A stretch of 64,000 nucleotides of DNA from Micromonospora sp. MA102 (GTDB lineage Bacteria > Actinomycetota > Actinomycetes > Mycobacteriales > Micromonosporaceae). Location of the stretch: assembly GCF_025460765.1 (NCBI RefSeq), contig NZ_JAMWEG010000015.1, forward strand, positions 1 to 64,000, read 5' to 3'. Below the pieces are notes generated by a model. It had not been told where the DNA came from, made no database searches, and was given only the letters and a program-made list of their open reading frames with translations. Below are positions 1 to 7,397 of the stretch, one piece after another; positions within the stretch are counted from its first letter, which is position 1, and every line of letters starts with the position of its first letter. The position numbers and the translations under genes are program-made.

Positions 1-126
1 GGCTACCAGAACGACGGCCACACCGTGACCATCGCCGACAGCGCCAACCCCAACACCGCCTCCTACCGCATCAGCGTCGACAACCTGGCCGACTGGATCG
101 CCACCCGCGGCTACAGCGCCTCCTGA
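1..126 (+). CDS. C39-like peptidase, C-terminal end (partial)
   Basis: The frame is open from the first base and stops with TGA at 124-126, so only the last 41 residues are seen. They include TVTIADSANP and a closing DWIATRGYSAS, which resembles the C-terminus of secreted C39-like (papain-fold) peptidases of actinomycetes. No catalytic residue lies in the visible part, so the family call rests on resemblance alone. A strong hairpin follows 17 bases after the stop and closes the transcript. Confidence 0.55.
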   Translation, partial: GYQNDGHTVTIADSANPNTASYRISVDNLADWIATRGYSAS

Positions 127-143
127 CAAAACAGCAACACACG

Positions 144-178
144 AAAGGGCCCGACCCCACGAAGGGGTCGGGCCCTTT
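144..178 (+). terminator. Intrinsic terminator, perfect 15-bp stem
   Basis: Arms 144-158 and 164-178 are exact reverse complements (AAAGGGCCCGACCCC and partner) with a 5-nt loop, and the right arm runs into TTTTC. It ends the peptidase transcript. Confidence 0.9.
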
Positions 179-352
179 TCGCGCGTCTGGTCAACGATCG
201 CCCGCGCGCACCGGCTCACCGGCCTCGTCGGGCACCTCGACCTGCTCCATGCCGTTCCGGACGGCCAACGATGGCACACTGCCCACGGGCCCGGCAGCCG
301 GGCTTCGCCCCGGCGACGCGGGGCCGTGGTGCGATCGGGGAGGAGCCGTGGC

Positions 353-1756
353 GTGCCGCTGCTGAGCTGGCTGTCCGAGTCGACCGACGAGGGTCCGGAG
401 GCGGTCCGGGTCGGCGACCGGTCGGTGTCCTGGGTCGAGCTGCGCCGGATGGCCGCCGCGGTCGCCGACGACCTGCGCGGCGTCGGACGGGTCGCCGTGC
501 CGGCCACGCCCACCCTGGAAACCGTGGTCGGGGTGGTGGGCGGGCTGCTGGCCGGCGCGGCCGTCGTCCCGGTGCCGCCGGACGCCGGGCCGGTGGAACG
601 CGACCACATCCTGCGCGACTCGGGCGCCGAGGCGCTGCTGACGCCCGCCGGCGGCGAACCGTTCGGGTCTGCCGCGGCACCCCCGGCCGTGCCGGTCGAC
701 CTGACCCGGCGGTCGGACACCCGGCACCCGGATCCGGAGCCTGCGGCCACCGCGCTGATCCTCTACACGAGCGGCACCACGGGCGCCCCGAAGGGCGCGG
801 TGCTGTCCCGCCGGGCCGTCGCCGCCTGCCTGGACGGGCTCGCCGACGCCTGGTCGTGGACGCCCGACGACCTGCTGGTGCACGGGCTGCCGCTGTTCCA
901 CGTGCACGGGCTGGTGCTCGGCGTGCTCGGCCCGCTGCGGCTCGGCGGCCGGCTGCACCACGTCGGCCGGCCCCGCCCCGAGCGGTACGCGGCCGCCGGC
1001 GGCTCGCTCTACTTCGGCGTACCCACGATCTGGTCGCGGATCGCCGCGGACCGGGACGCGGCGCGGGCGCTGCGCGGGGCGCGGCTGCTGGTCTCCGGCA
1101 GCGCGGCGCTGCCCGAGCCGGTCTTCGCGGCGCTCGCCGGCCTGGCCGGTCACCGGGTCGTCGAGCGGTACGGCATGACCGAGACCCTGATCACCGTGAG
1201 CGCCCGGGACGACGGGCCGCGGCGGCCCGGCACGGTGGGCCTGCCGCTGCCCGGGGTGCACACGCGGGTGGTGGACGAGCAGGGCGACCCGCTGCCCGCC
1301 GACGCGATGGGCGAACTCCAGGTGCGCGGCGGCACCCTCTTCGACGGCTACCTGCACCGGCCGGACGCCGACGCGGCCAGCCGGACGGCGGACGGCTGGT
1401 TCCGCACCGGCGACGTGGCGACGGTCGGGCCGGACGGCTGCCACCGGTTCGTCGGCCGGGCCGCCACCGACCTCATCAAGAGCGGCGGCTACCGGATCGG
1501 GGCCGGCGAGGTGGAGGACGCCCTGCTCACCCATCCCGGGGTGCGCGAGGCGGCCGTGGTGGGCACGCCGCACCCGGACCTGGGCCAGCAGGTGACCGCC
1601 TACGTGGTCGGGGACGGCCTGCGGGAGGCCGAGCTGATCGACTTCGTGGCCCGGCAGCTGTCGGCGCACAAGCGCCCCCGGCAGGTGCGGCTCGTCGACG
1701 CCCTGCCCCGCAACGCCATGGGGAAAGTGCAGAAGAACCTGCTGGCCGAGGGGTGA
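353..1756 (+). CDS. Acyl-CoA synthetase (ANL superfamily AMP-forming ligase)
   Basis: A 467-residue adenylate-forming enzyme that would activate a carboxylic acid as acyl-AMP and pass it to CoA. Visible core motifs are the P-loop-like LYTSGTTGAPKG (A3), ERYGMTET (A5), GWFRTGD (A7), the hinge region near LIKSGGYRIGAGEVE (A8) and a C-terminal PRNAMGKVQK with the catalytic lysine (A10). It is short for the family (usual 500-550), mainly at the N-terminus, as in malonyl-CoA and medium-chain ligases. I chose GTG 353 because GGGGAGGAG ends 8 nt upstream; an in-frame GTG at 326 has no ribosome site. The substrate cannot be told from the sequence. No partner gene is adjacent. Confidence 0.85.
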   Translation: MPLLSWLSESTDEGPEAVRVGDRSVSWVELRRMAAAVADDLRGVGRVAVPATPTLETVVGVVGGLLAGAAVVPVPPDAGPVERDHILRDSGAEALLTPAGGEPFGSAAAPPAVPVDLTRRSDTRHPDPEPAATALILYTSGTTGAPKGAVLSRRAVAACLDGLADAWSWTPDDLLVHGLPLFHVHGLVLGVLGPLRLGGRLHHVGRPRPERYAAAGGSLYFGVPTIWSRIAADRDAARALRGARLLVSGSAALPEPVFAALAGLAGHRVVERYGMTETLITVSARDDGPRRPGTVGLPLPGVHTRVVDEQGDPLPADAMGELQVRGGTLFDGYLHRPDADAASRTADGWFRTGDVATVGPDGCHRFVGRAATDLIKSGGYRIGAGEVEDALLTHPGVREAAVVGTPHPDLGQQVTAYVVGDGLREAELIDFVARQLSAHKRPRQVRLVDALPRNAMGKVQKNLLAEG

Positions 1757-1774
1757 CCCCGCGCCGGGACCCCC

Positions 1775-1802
1775 GGGAACCAGGCGGCCGGTGCGGACGA
1801 CT
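1775..1802 (+). promoter_or_regulatory. ECF-type promoter GGGAAC-N17-CGACT
   Basis: GGGAAC at 1775-1780 is followed after 17 nt by CGACT at 1798-1802, the classic ECF sigma -35/-10 shape. The start codon at 1811 lies about where transcription would begin. The same GGGAAC-N17-CGAC arrangement precedes the ECF sigma gene (3254-3281, minus strand). Confidence 0.6.
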
Positions 1803-1810
1803 ACCTGTAC

Positions 1811-2548
1811 ATGGCGTGTGAGCAGTGGCGGGAGATCCTGTCGGCGGAGCTGGACGGGGAGGCGACCCGGTCGGAGAGCGCGGCGGCCGAGGCGCACCTG
1901 GCGGGCTGCGCCGGCTGCCGGGGCTGGTTCGAGTCGGCCGTCGCGGTGACCCGGCGGGCCCGGACGCAGCTCGCCCCGCCGGTGCCCGACCTGGTCGACG
2001 CGGTGCTCGCCGCGGCGCCGCCGGCCCGGCCCGGGTGGCCGGAGCGCGTGGCGCTCGGGCTGCGCGGGGTGCTCGGGCTGCTCGGCGCCGTGCAGCTCGT
2101 GCTCGGCCTGGCCCAGGTGGGCCGGGAGGCCGTGATCGACCACGTGCACACCACCGGCCAGCACCTCTGGCACGAGTCGGCCGCCTGGAACGTGGCCGTG
2201 GGCGCCGGCTTCCTCTACGTGGCGCTGCGGCGCTCCGCCCCGGCCGGGCTGCTGCCGATGCTCAGCGCGTTCGTCGCCACCCTGGTGCTGCTGTCGGTGA
2301 ACGACCTGATCACCGGGCAGGTGGCGGTGCAGCGGCTGGTCAGCCACGGCTTCCTGCTGGTCGGCTGGGTGGTGATGGTGCTGCTCGCCCGGCCCCGGTG
2401 GCGCCCGGGCGGCACACCGCCCCGGCAGGGCCGGTCGGCCGGGTCCCGCTGGTCGCTGCGCACCGAGGAGCCGTCCGAGCCGGCCCCGCTGCGCCTGCTG
2501 CCGCCCACGCCGTACGCCGCGCAGGCCCGCGACCGCCGGGCCGCCTGA
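1811..2548 (+). CDS. ZAS zinc-finger membrane protein, likely anti-sigma factor
   Basis: 245 residues. The N-terminus has a zf-HC2/ZAS pattern: C3, then H29-x3-C33-x2-C36, which in the family coordinates zinc and holds an ECF sigma factor. Four hydrophobic stretches follow at about residues 77-100, 120-137, 142-165 and 175-195, so the protein is probably a polytopic membrane protein with a cytosolic finger and a basic, proline-rich tail. No Shine-Dalgarno sequence precedes ATG 1811, which fits a leaderless mRNA from the ECF promoter just upstream. It converges on the ECF sigma gene, with the stops 13 nt apart, instead of lying downstream of it as is usual for such pairs. The pairing is inferred from adjacency and shared promoter type. 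Confidence 0.75.
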   Translation: MACEQWREILSAELDGEATRSESAAAEAHLAGCAGCRGWFESAVAVTRRARTQLAPPVPDLVDAVLAAAPPARPGWPERVALGLRGVLGLLGAVQLVLGLAQVGREAVIDHVHTTGQHLWHESAAWNVAVGAGFLYVALRRSAPAGLLPMLSAFVATLVLLSVNDLITGQVAVQRLVSHGFLLVGWVVMVLLARPRWRPGGTPPRQGRSAGSRWSLRTEEPSEPAPLRLLPPTPYAAQARDRRAA

Positions 2549-2561
2549 CCGTCGGGCGCCG

Positions 2562-3137
2562 TCAGACCACCCGGCTGCCCCGGGTCGGCCGGGCGTCGCC
2601 CTGCCAGGCGGCGACCAGGTCCTCACGGGCCCGGGCGACCCGGGACCGGATGGTGCCGACCGGGCAGCCGCACACTTCCGCGGCCTCGGCGTAGGAGAGG
2701 CCGAGCACCTGGGTGGCGACGAACGCCTCCCGCCGCTCCGGGGCGAGCCCGGCGATCAGCCCGCGCAGGGTCACGGCCTCGTCCCCGCCCGGGGTGACCG
2801 CCCCGGCCGTCTCGGCGGCGGCCTGCCAGTCCGGCAGCGCGGCCACCCGGGGGCGCGCCGTCGCGGCCCGGACGTGGTCCACGGCGACCCGGCGGGCGAT
2901 GGTGAACACCCAGGTACGGGCCGCGGACCGGCCGGCGAAACCGGGCAGGCTGCGCAGCGCGCGCAGAAACGTCTCCTGGGTCAGGTCGTCGGCCTCGGCG
3001 GGACCGGCCAGGTGCGCGAGGAACCGCCACACCGGCCCCTGGAGTGCCCGGACAAACGCGGCGGCGGCCTGCTGGTCGCCCCGGCCGGCCCGCCGCGCCC
3101 ATCGGGTCACCTGCTCGTCGTCGGGCTCGGCGCTCAT
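2562..3137 (-). CDS. ECF RNA polymerase sigma factor
   Basis: A 191-residue sigma-70 family protein with only regions 2 and 4. Region 2 contains DDLTQETFLRALRSLPGF and the WVFTIARRVAVDHVR segment; region 4 contains LGLSYAEAAEVCGCPVGTIRSRVARARE, the -35-binding helix-turn-helix. It would direct polymerase to GGGAAC/CGAC promoters such as the two beside it, so autoregulation is likely. Its ATG overlaps the TGA of an upstream 23-codon ORF (ATGA), suggesting translational coupling; it has no clear ribosome site of its own. The convergently encoded ZAS protein is the candidate anti-sigma factor. Length and domains are normal for an ECF factor. Confidence 0.9.
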   Translation of the reverse strand: MSAEPDDEQVTRWARRAGRGDQQAAAAFVRALQGPVWRFLAHLAGPAEADDLTQETFLRALRSLPGFAGRSAARTWVFTIARRVAVDHVRAATARPRVAALPDWQAAAETAGAVTPGGDEAVTLRGLIAGLAPERREAFVATQVLGLSYAEAAEVCGCPVGTIRSRVARAREDLVAAWQGDARPTRGSRVV

Positions 3138-3205
3138 CCGCGACCGGCCCGCCGGTCCACCACCGTCATGGTCGACGGTACGGGCGCGGGCCCCGCTCGG
3201 TTCAT
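3134..3205 (-). CDS. Small leader ORF (23 aa) coupled to the ECF sigma gene
   Basis: A 24-codon frame opens with ATG at 3205 behind GAGGAGG 8 nt away, one of the better ribosome sites in this region. Its TGA overlaps the sigma factor ATG as ATGA. The peptide starts MNRAGPAPVPSTM and is basic and unlike any family I know. It probably serves to deliver ribosomes to the sigma gene or to regulate its translation; whether the peptide itself matters is unknown. Confidence 0.45.
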   Translation of the reverse strand: MNRAGPAPVPSTMTVVDRRAGRG

Positions 3206-3253
3206 CCCGCCGTCCTCCTCGTCACCCCGCCGCCGACCGGACGGTCGCAGGTT

Positions 3254-3281
3254 GGTCGGCCGGCGGGGCCGGAAAGTTCCC
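3254..3281 (-). promoter_or_regulatory. ECF-type promoter GGGAAC-N17-CGACC
   Basis: Read on the minus strand, GGGAAC (3276-3281) is followed after exactly 17 nt by CGACC (3254-3258), matching the promoter of the ZAS gene. It lies about 50 nt upstream of the leader ORF start at 3205. Confidence 0.55.
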
Positions 3282-3289
3282 GGGCCGGG

Positions 3290-3763
3290 TCAGGAGTCGA
3301 CGGTCACCTCGACCGGCCCGACCCGCAGGACGCCGTCGTTGAGCGGGGCACAGCGGACGCCGCCCCGGCCGCGCAGCGCCTTCCAGGTGCCGGGCGCGAC
3401 GGTGACGTCCAGCCAGGCGCAGGGCGGCGCGGCCCGGTGGACGCGCAGGCGGACCGGCCCGTCGCCGGAGTCCAGGGTGAGCACCAGGCCGACCAGCTCG
3501 TCCACGGGAATGCCGTGGGTCAGCACGTTGCGCCGGACCTGGGTGAGGTCGGCGCCGGCGGGCAGCGACTCCTGCGCGATCAGGGTCACGCTCGCCTCGC
3601 GGTGCGCCGGCCGGCCGAAGTAGCGGTCGCCGACGATGCCCAGACCGGCCCGGATCCGGACGTCCTCGACCAGTTCGCCGGGCGGCGCGGGGGCCGGGCC
3701 GTCGGCCGGCCGGCCCACGTAGCGGTGCACCGGCGAGGCCAGCAACTGGACGATCTGCGGCAT
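3290..3763 (-). CDS. MOSC domain protein
   Basis: 157 residues from ATG 3763. The protein has a MOSC-like sequence: a GIVGDRYFGRPAHREASVTLI block near residue 45, an RRNVLTHGIPVDELVG block, and the conserved cysteine in APPCAWLD near residue 120. In the family this cysteine handles sulfur for molybdenum-cofactor enzymes or binds a sulfurated ligand. It is a stand-alone, single-domain form. The start is chosen because the N-terminus then begins MPQIVQLL, as is usual; an upstream in-frame GTG at 3796 adds 11 unlikely residues. A GAGAAT box 6 nt before the ATG (3770-3775) could be the -10 of a leaderless transcript. The substrate is unknown. Confidence 0.8.
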   Translation of the reverse strand: MPQIVQLLASPVHRYVGRPADGPAPAPPGELVEDVRIRAGLGIVGDRYFGRPAHREASVTLIAQESLPAGADLTQVRRNVLTHGIPVDELVGLVLTLDSGDGPVRLRVHRAAPPCAWLDVTVAPGTWKALRGRGGVRCAPLNDGVLRVGPVEVTVDS

Positions 3764-3831
3764 GCGCCGATTCTCGCACGGACGTACCGGCACCAAAGCG
3801 GACGATAGCCATCCTCACGTGTCCACGCTGG

Positions 3832-5085
3832 GTGGAGGCCGTTGTACCGGTTGTGACGGCGAGACGGTTTCCCCCGGCCGGGCGTCACCCGGAGCTGGGA
3901 CGACAGATTGCGTGGGCACGGCGCGAGAACGAACGCCGGCGGCGCGCGCACGAGGCGGCGGCCCGGACGTGGCGCCGGCGCGACGAGCACCTGGAGCGGC
4001 TCCGGATCGAGGCGACCGGGTTCCACGGGTGCACCCTCCCCGGCACGGAGCTTCCGATCGGGCTGGACGACGGCGAGGTGGTCTACCGCATCGTGCCGGT
4101 CGTCGAGCTGGTCGAGGCGGAGGCCCGGCACGTGCCCGGGCTCCCCGCGCCGGCTCCGGCGCTGACCGCGGACCTGCTCGACCCGGCCGACGGCGTGCTC
4201 CCGGCCGGCCTGCGGGTGGTCGACAGCGGCGCCGCCGTGGTGACCGACCGGCGGGTCGCCTTCGCCGGGCGGGCCGTCCGCCGCGAGTGGGCCCACGGTG
4301 AGCTGCTCGGCCTCGGGCACCACACCGACCTGCCGGTCACCCTGCTGCACCCGGGGGACGGCCGGCGCCCGGACGGACTCCGGGTGCCGGTCACCGGCGC
4401 GGCGAACTTCCGCTTCTACCTCACTCTGGCGTACGCCACCGCCACCGGGACCCGCGACGCTGTCGGCACTCAGCTCGACGCGTTGCTGGCCGCACACCGC
4501 GCCGCCCGGCCGCGCCCGCCGCGACCGCTCGGTGTCGCGGACGCCCCGGCGGAGCGGCGGCGTCCCGAGCGCCTGGTCGCGGCCGGTGCCGTAGCGGTCG
4601 CGGTGCTCCTCGGGGTGGCGGCCGCGGGCACCTGGCCGGCGACGGCCGGGCCGCTGCGCCCGGCCGCAGGGGCCCAGGTCGGCCCGGCCGAAGACCCCGA
4701 CGACGACCTCGCAGCGGACCCGGCCCTCAACACACCCGACCAGCCCGACGGTGGCCCGGCCCGGTCTCCCGCCGGCGAACCCACCCGGCGCCCCCGGCCG
4801 GCCGACGGTGGCCGGCGCCCGGCCGGACCTTCGGTCCCGGTCGGCACGGAGCCCGTCGCGCTGCCCGCGCCCTCCCGCGCCACGACGCCCCCGGCACCCG
4901 CACCGTCGACCCCTCCGCCGGTGGTGAGCCCCACCGGGAGCCCGCCCCCGGCCGTGGCACCGACCGCGAGCCCCTCCGTCACGCCGACCGGCTCGCCGTC
5001 CCCGACCGAGCCCGCCCGGGCGGGCGTCTGCCTGGATCCGCTCCGCCTGCCGGTGCTGGACCCGCTGCTGTGCCGCCGCACCTGA
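3832..5085 (+). CDS. Single-pass membrane protein with Pro/Thr/Ser-rich tail, function unknown
   Basis: 417 residues, no family recognised. Residues 1-225 look cytosolic: a charged, probably helical segment rich in Arg and Glu (about 20-60), then a globular part. One transmembrane helix lies at about residues 247-268 (VAAGAVAVAVLLGVAAAG). The remaining 150 residues are a low-complexity Pro/Thr/Ser/Asp linker ending in a short segment with two cysteines (CLDPL, DPLLCRRT). The layout is that of an envelope-anchored protein with an extended outer tail. The start is uncertain: GTG 3832 lacks a ribosome site and GTG 3853 in the same frame is an alternative. It converges on the NYN gene. Confidence 0.65.
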   Translation: MEAVVPVVTARRFPPAGRHPELGRQIAWARRENERRRRAHEAAARTWRRRDEHLERLRIEATGFHGCTLPGTELPIGLDDGEVVYRIVPVVELVEAEARHVPGLPAPAPALTADLLDPADGVLPAGLRVVDSGAAVVTDRRVAFAGRAVRREWAHGELLGLGHHTDLPVTLLHPGDGRRPDGLRVPVTGAANFRFYLTLAYATATGTRDAVGTQLDALLAAHRAARPRPPRPLGVADAPAERRRPERLVAAGAVAVAVLLGVAAAGTWPATAGPLRPAAGAQVGPAEDPDDDLAADPALNTPDQPDGGPARSPAGEPTRRPRPADGGRRPAGPSVPVGTEPVALPAPSRATTPPAPAPSTPPPVVSPTGSPPPAVAPTASPSVTPTGSPSPTEPARAGVCLDPLRLPVLDPLLCRRT

Positions 5086-5104
5086 ACGAGGGCGGCACCC
5101 GACC

Positions 5105-6196
5105 TCAGGGGGTCTGCGGGGTGAGCAGGTAGTCCTCCGCCTCCGGGCTCCACCGCAGCGCCACGGCGCCGCTCGTGGCGGCCGCCTTGCAGAACTGGAG
5201 GAAGCTGCGGTAGCCGAGCTTCTTCTCGCTGAAGTCGGGCCGCGCCCGGCGGAGCTGGTCCTTGAGCCCGGACAGCGCCACCGCGCCGCCCTCGCCGGCC
5301 AGGTCCACCACCACGGACCGCAGCAGCGCGAAGGCCACCTCCCGGTCGCCGCGCTCGGGCAGCGACACCTCCGGGTCGCCCTTGGCGGGTCCCTCGGCGA
5401 GCTCGATGACGTTGTGCCCGGCCAGGTGGCGAAGCAGCTCCCCGAAGGTGCGGAAGCCGTAGTCGGACTCGCTGAACGTCGGGTCCTTGCGGAGCAGGGT
5501 GCGCTTCAGGCCGGAGGCCGTCACCTCGCCGCTGGAGCTGCCCTGCATACCGGCCACGGTCTGGGCCACCAGCACGGCGAGCGTGTCGACGTCCCGGGCG
5601 GCTTCCTCCCCGGCCGGCGCGACCTCGGCCGGCGCCTCGGCCTGCGGCTCCGCCGGCGGCGTCGTCTCGGGCCCGGCCGGGCGGGCCGCCCGACCCCGGC
5701 GGCCGGCCGCGGGCGGCACGTCGACCCCTTCGAGGCGGTCGTAGAAGAGGAACTCGTCGCAGGCGGGCGGAAGCAGCGCCGAGGTGGAGTTCTCCACACC
5801 GACCCCGATCACCCGCTTGTTGAGTTCGCGGAGCTTGTGCACCAGCGGCGTGAAGTCGCTGTCCCCGGTGCAGATCACGAACGTGGAGATGTACCCCCGC
5901 TCGAAGGCCAGCTCGACGGCGTCGACGGCCATCTTGATGTCGGCCGCGTTCTTCCGGGAGGCGCCCATCCGCTGCGGTATCTCGATGAGCTCGACGTGCG
6001 ACCGGGTGAGCATCCGCCGGTCCTCGTCGAAGTACGACCAGTCCGCGTAGGCGCGGCGCACCACCACCCGGCCGCGCTCGGCGAGAGCGTCGGCGATCGG
6101 GCGGAAATCGAACGGCCGACCGCCGTGATGGTCACGCACACCCAGCGCCAGGTTCTCGTAGTCGAGGAACAGCGCGATCCGGTCTTCCTGATCCAC
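5105..6196 (-). CDS. NYN domain RNase-like protein with OST-HTH/LOTUS repeats
   Basis: 363 residues. Residues 1-150 form a LabA/DUF88-type NYN domain, a PIN-like fold: the acidic residues in LFLDYENL, the ADIKMAVDAV block and CTGDSDFTPLV are the expected metal-binding positions, so RNA cleavage is plausible. After a Pro/Ala/Glu-rich linker (about 155-200) come two OST-HTH (LOTUS) winged-helix modules near 205-275 and 285-350, each with the pattern LK..L....P.F.E...G.R.F. LOTUS modules bind RNA or G-quadruplexes in other proteins. GTG 6196 has no ribosome site, but TAGGCT sits 7 nt before it, indicating a leaderless transcript. No partner gene is linked. Confidence 0.85.
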   Translation of the reverse strand: MDQEDRIALFLDYENLALGVRDHHGGRPFDFRPIADALAERGRVVVRRAYADWSYFDEDRRMLTRSHVELIEIPQRMGASRKNAADIKMAVDAVELAFERGYISTFVICTGDSDFTPLVHKLRELNKRVIGVGVENSTSALLPPACDEFLFYDRLEGVDVPPAAGRRGRAARPAGPETTPPAEPQAEAPAEVAPAGEEAARDVDTLAVLVAQTVAGMQGSSSGEVTASGLKRTLLRKDPTFSESDYGFRTFGELLRHLAGHNVIELAEGPAKGDPEVSLPERGDREVAFALLRSVVVDLAGEGGAVALSGLKDQLRRARPDFSEKKLGYRSFLQFCKAAATSGAVALRWSPEAEDYLLTPQTP

Positions 6197-6203
6197 GCCG
6201 GCC

Positions 6204-6209
6204 AGCCTA
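6204..6209 (-). promoter_or_regulatory. -10 box TAGGCT of leaderless NYN gene
   Basis: Minus-strand TAGGCT ends 7 nt before GTG 6196, with no Shine-Dalgarno sequence between. The spacing is that of leaderless actinobacterial promoters. Confidence 0.5.
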
Positions 6210-6232
6210 GCCGGGTTCCGGGTCCGGCCCGC

Positions 6233-6457
6233 TCACCGAGGCCGCTCGTCGCGGTAGAGGGTGTCGCGGCGGGCCACGTGCTGGATCGCGTAGCTGCCGA
6301 CCAGGAGCAGCAGGGCCAGCACGACCTCGACGCCGGCCACGGCGCCGTTGGCGACGGTGAGGCCGAGCAGCAGCAGGATCAGCCCGACCACCGCCAGCAG
6401 GCCGGCCAGGAGCAGGCGCTTCCGCCGCGCCGTCGACCGGTCCCCGCGAACGTCCAC
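6233..6457 (-). CDS. Small membrane protein, two transmembrane helices
   Basis: 74 residues from GTG 6457, which has AAGGAGG 7 nt upstream; the GTG at 6466 would overlap that site and is rejected. A basic N-terminus (DRSTARRKRLLLAG) is followed by two hydrophobic helices at about 14-32 and 38-56, and a charged tail RRDTLYRDERPR. The topology would be both ends inside. No family is recognised. It lies 30 nt downstream of the next membrane protein gene and may share its transcript. Confidence 0.6.
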   Translation of the reverse strand: MDVRGDRSTARRKRLLLAGLLAVVGLILLLLGLTVANGAVAGVEVVLALLLLVGSYAIQHVARRDTLYRDERPR

Positions 6458-6487
6458 CGCTGCCACCTCCTTCCGCCAGCCTAGGCG

Positions 6488-7213
6488 CTACGCCGGCACG
6501 TCCTGCCCCACTTCGTCGAAGGCCCTCCGCAGGACGCCGACGCCCATGCCGACGAGCCAGACGGCCGCGAGGAGCCGGAACGCCGGCTCCGGCCGGACGA
6601 GCGGCGGCACCAGGATCGACAGGGCGGAGGCCGCCACCAGCGGTCCCACGACCCGCCCGTAGCCGAACACCCAGCGCGGCCGCCGGTGCGAACCCCGCGC
6701 GACCGCCGAGGCCGCGGTGATCAGGAGGCCGGCGCCGAGCAGGTGCGCCGCACCGCCGAGCAGCAGCGCGGCCCGGCCGAGAGCGGCGACGGTCGTGTCG
6801 CCGGCCCGCGCCGCGACCAGCAGCAGGACCAGCCCGCACACCACCGAGGCGAGCAGCGACCCCGCCGTGATCGCGGTCCCCCAACCCAGCACGGCGCCGG
6901 CACGGGTGCCTTCCGTCCGCAGGGCGGCGCGCAGCCGCCACCCGAACCGGTACAGGGCGACCGCCGACAGGATCTGCAACGCGGACTGGACCAGCACCGC
7001 CACGGCGCTCGTGGCGTAGAAGCCCCGCAGCTGCGCGACGGAGGCGTCGGGCAGATAGAGGCTCTCCCCCACCTTCAGAAGGCTGCCGGCGACGATGCTG
7101 GCGACGAAGGCGACCACGAAGACGATGCCCCACCAGCCCCAGTGCCGGGCCGGGGCATCCGCCGCCCGCGGCGGCGCCGCACCGTCCGCCTCCCTGATCC
7201 GATTCGGTCCCAT
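6488..7213 (-). CDS. Polytopic membrane protein, function unknown
   Basis: 241 residues with about six hydrophobic helices: near residues 25-45, 65-85, 100-120, 130-150, 170-190 and 195-225. ATG 7213 is the start because GGGAGGG lies 6 nt before it; longer versions to 7276 have no such signal. It begins with a hydrophilic segment of about 22 residues. The general look (paired helices, no charged residues inside the membrane) fits DUF4328-like proteins, but I do not see a motif that proves it. Confidence 0.6.
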   Translation of the reverse strand: MGPNRIREADGAAPPRAADAPARHWGWWGIVFVVAFVASIVAGSLLKVGESLYLPDASVAQLRGFYATSAVAVLVQSALQILSAVALYRFGWRLRAALRTEGTRAGAVLGWGTAITAGSLLASVVCGLVLLLVAARAGDTTVAALGRAALLLGGAAHLLGAGLLITAASAVARGSHRRPRWVFGYGRVVGPLVAASALSILVPPLVRPEPAFRLLAAVWLVGMGVGVLRRAFDEVGQDVPA

Positions 7214-7397
7214 TCGACCCTCCCTTGTGGCCGGACGCGCCGGACGATCCGGTACGCGCGTCCATCGGAAAGTCATGGTGTCAGCGCGCGGGCGGCGTGC
7301 CGTCCGACGTGGGGCGGTCTCCGGGGTACGTCAGGGCGGGTACACCCGTACGCTCCCCGACGTAGTCCGTCACCCGCGTGGACGGTCGACGCGGGTC

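Noticed and set aside
326..352. Start of the acyl-CoA synthetase at GTG 326
   Set aside because: No ribosome site there, whereas GTG 353 has GGGGAGGAG at good distance.
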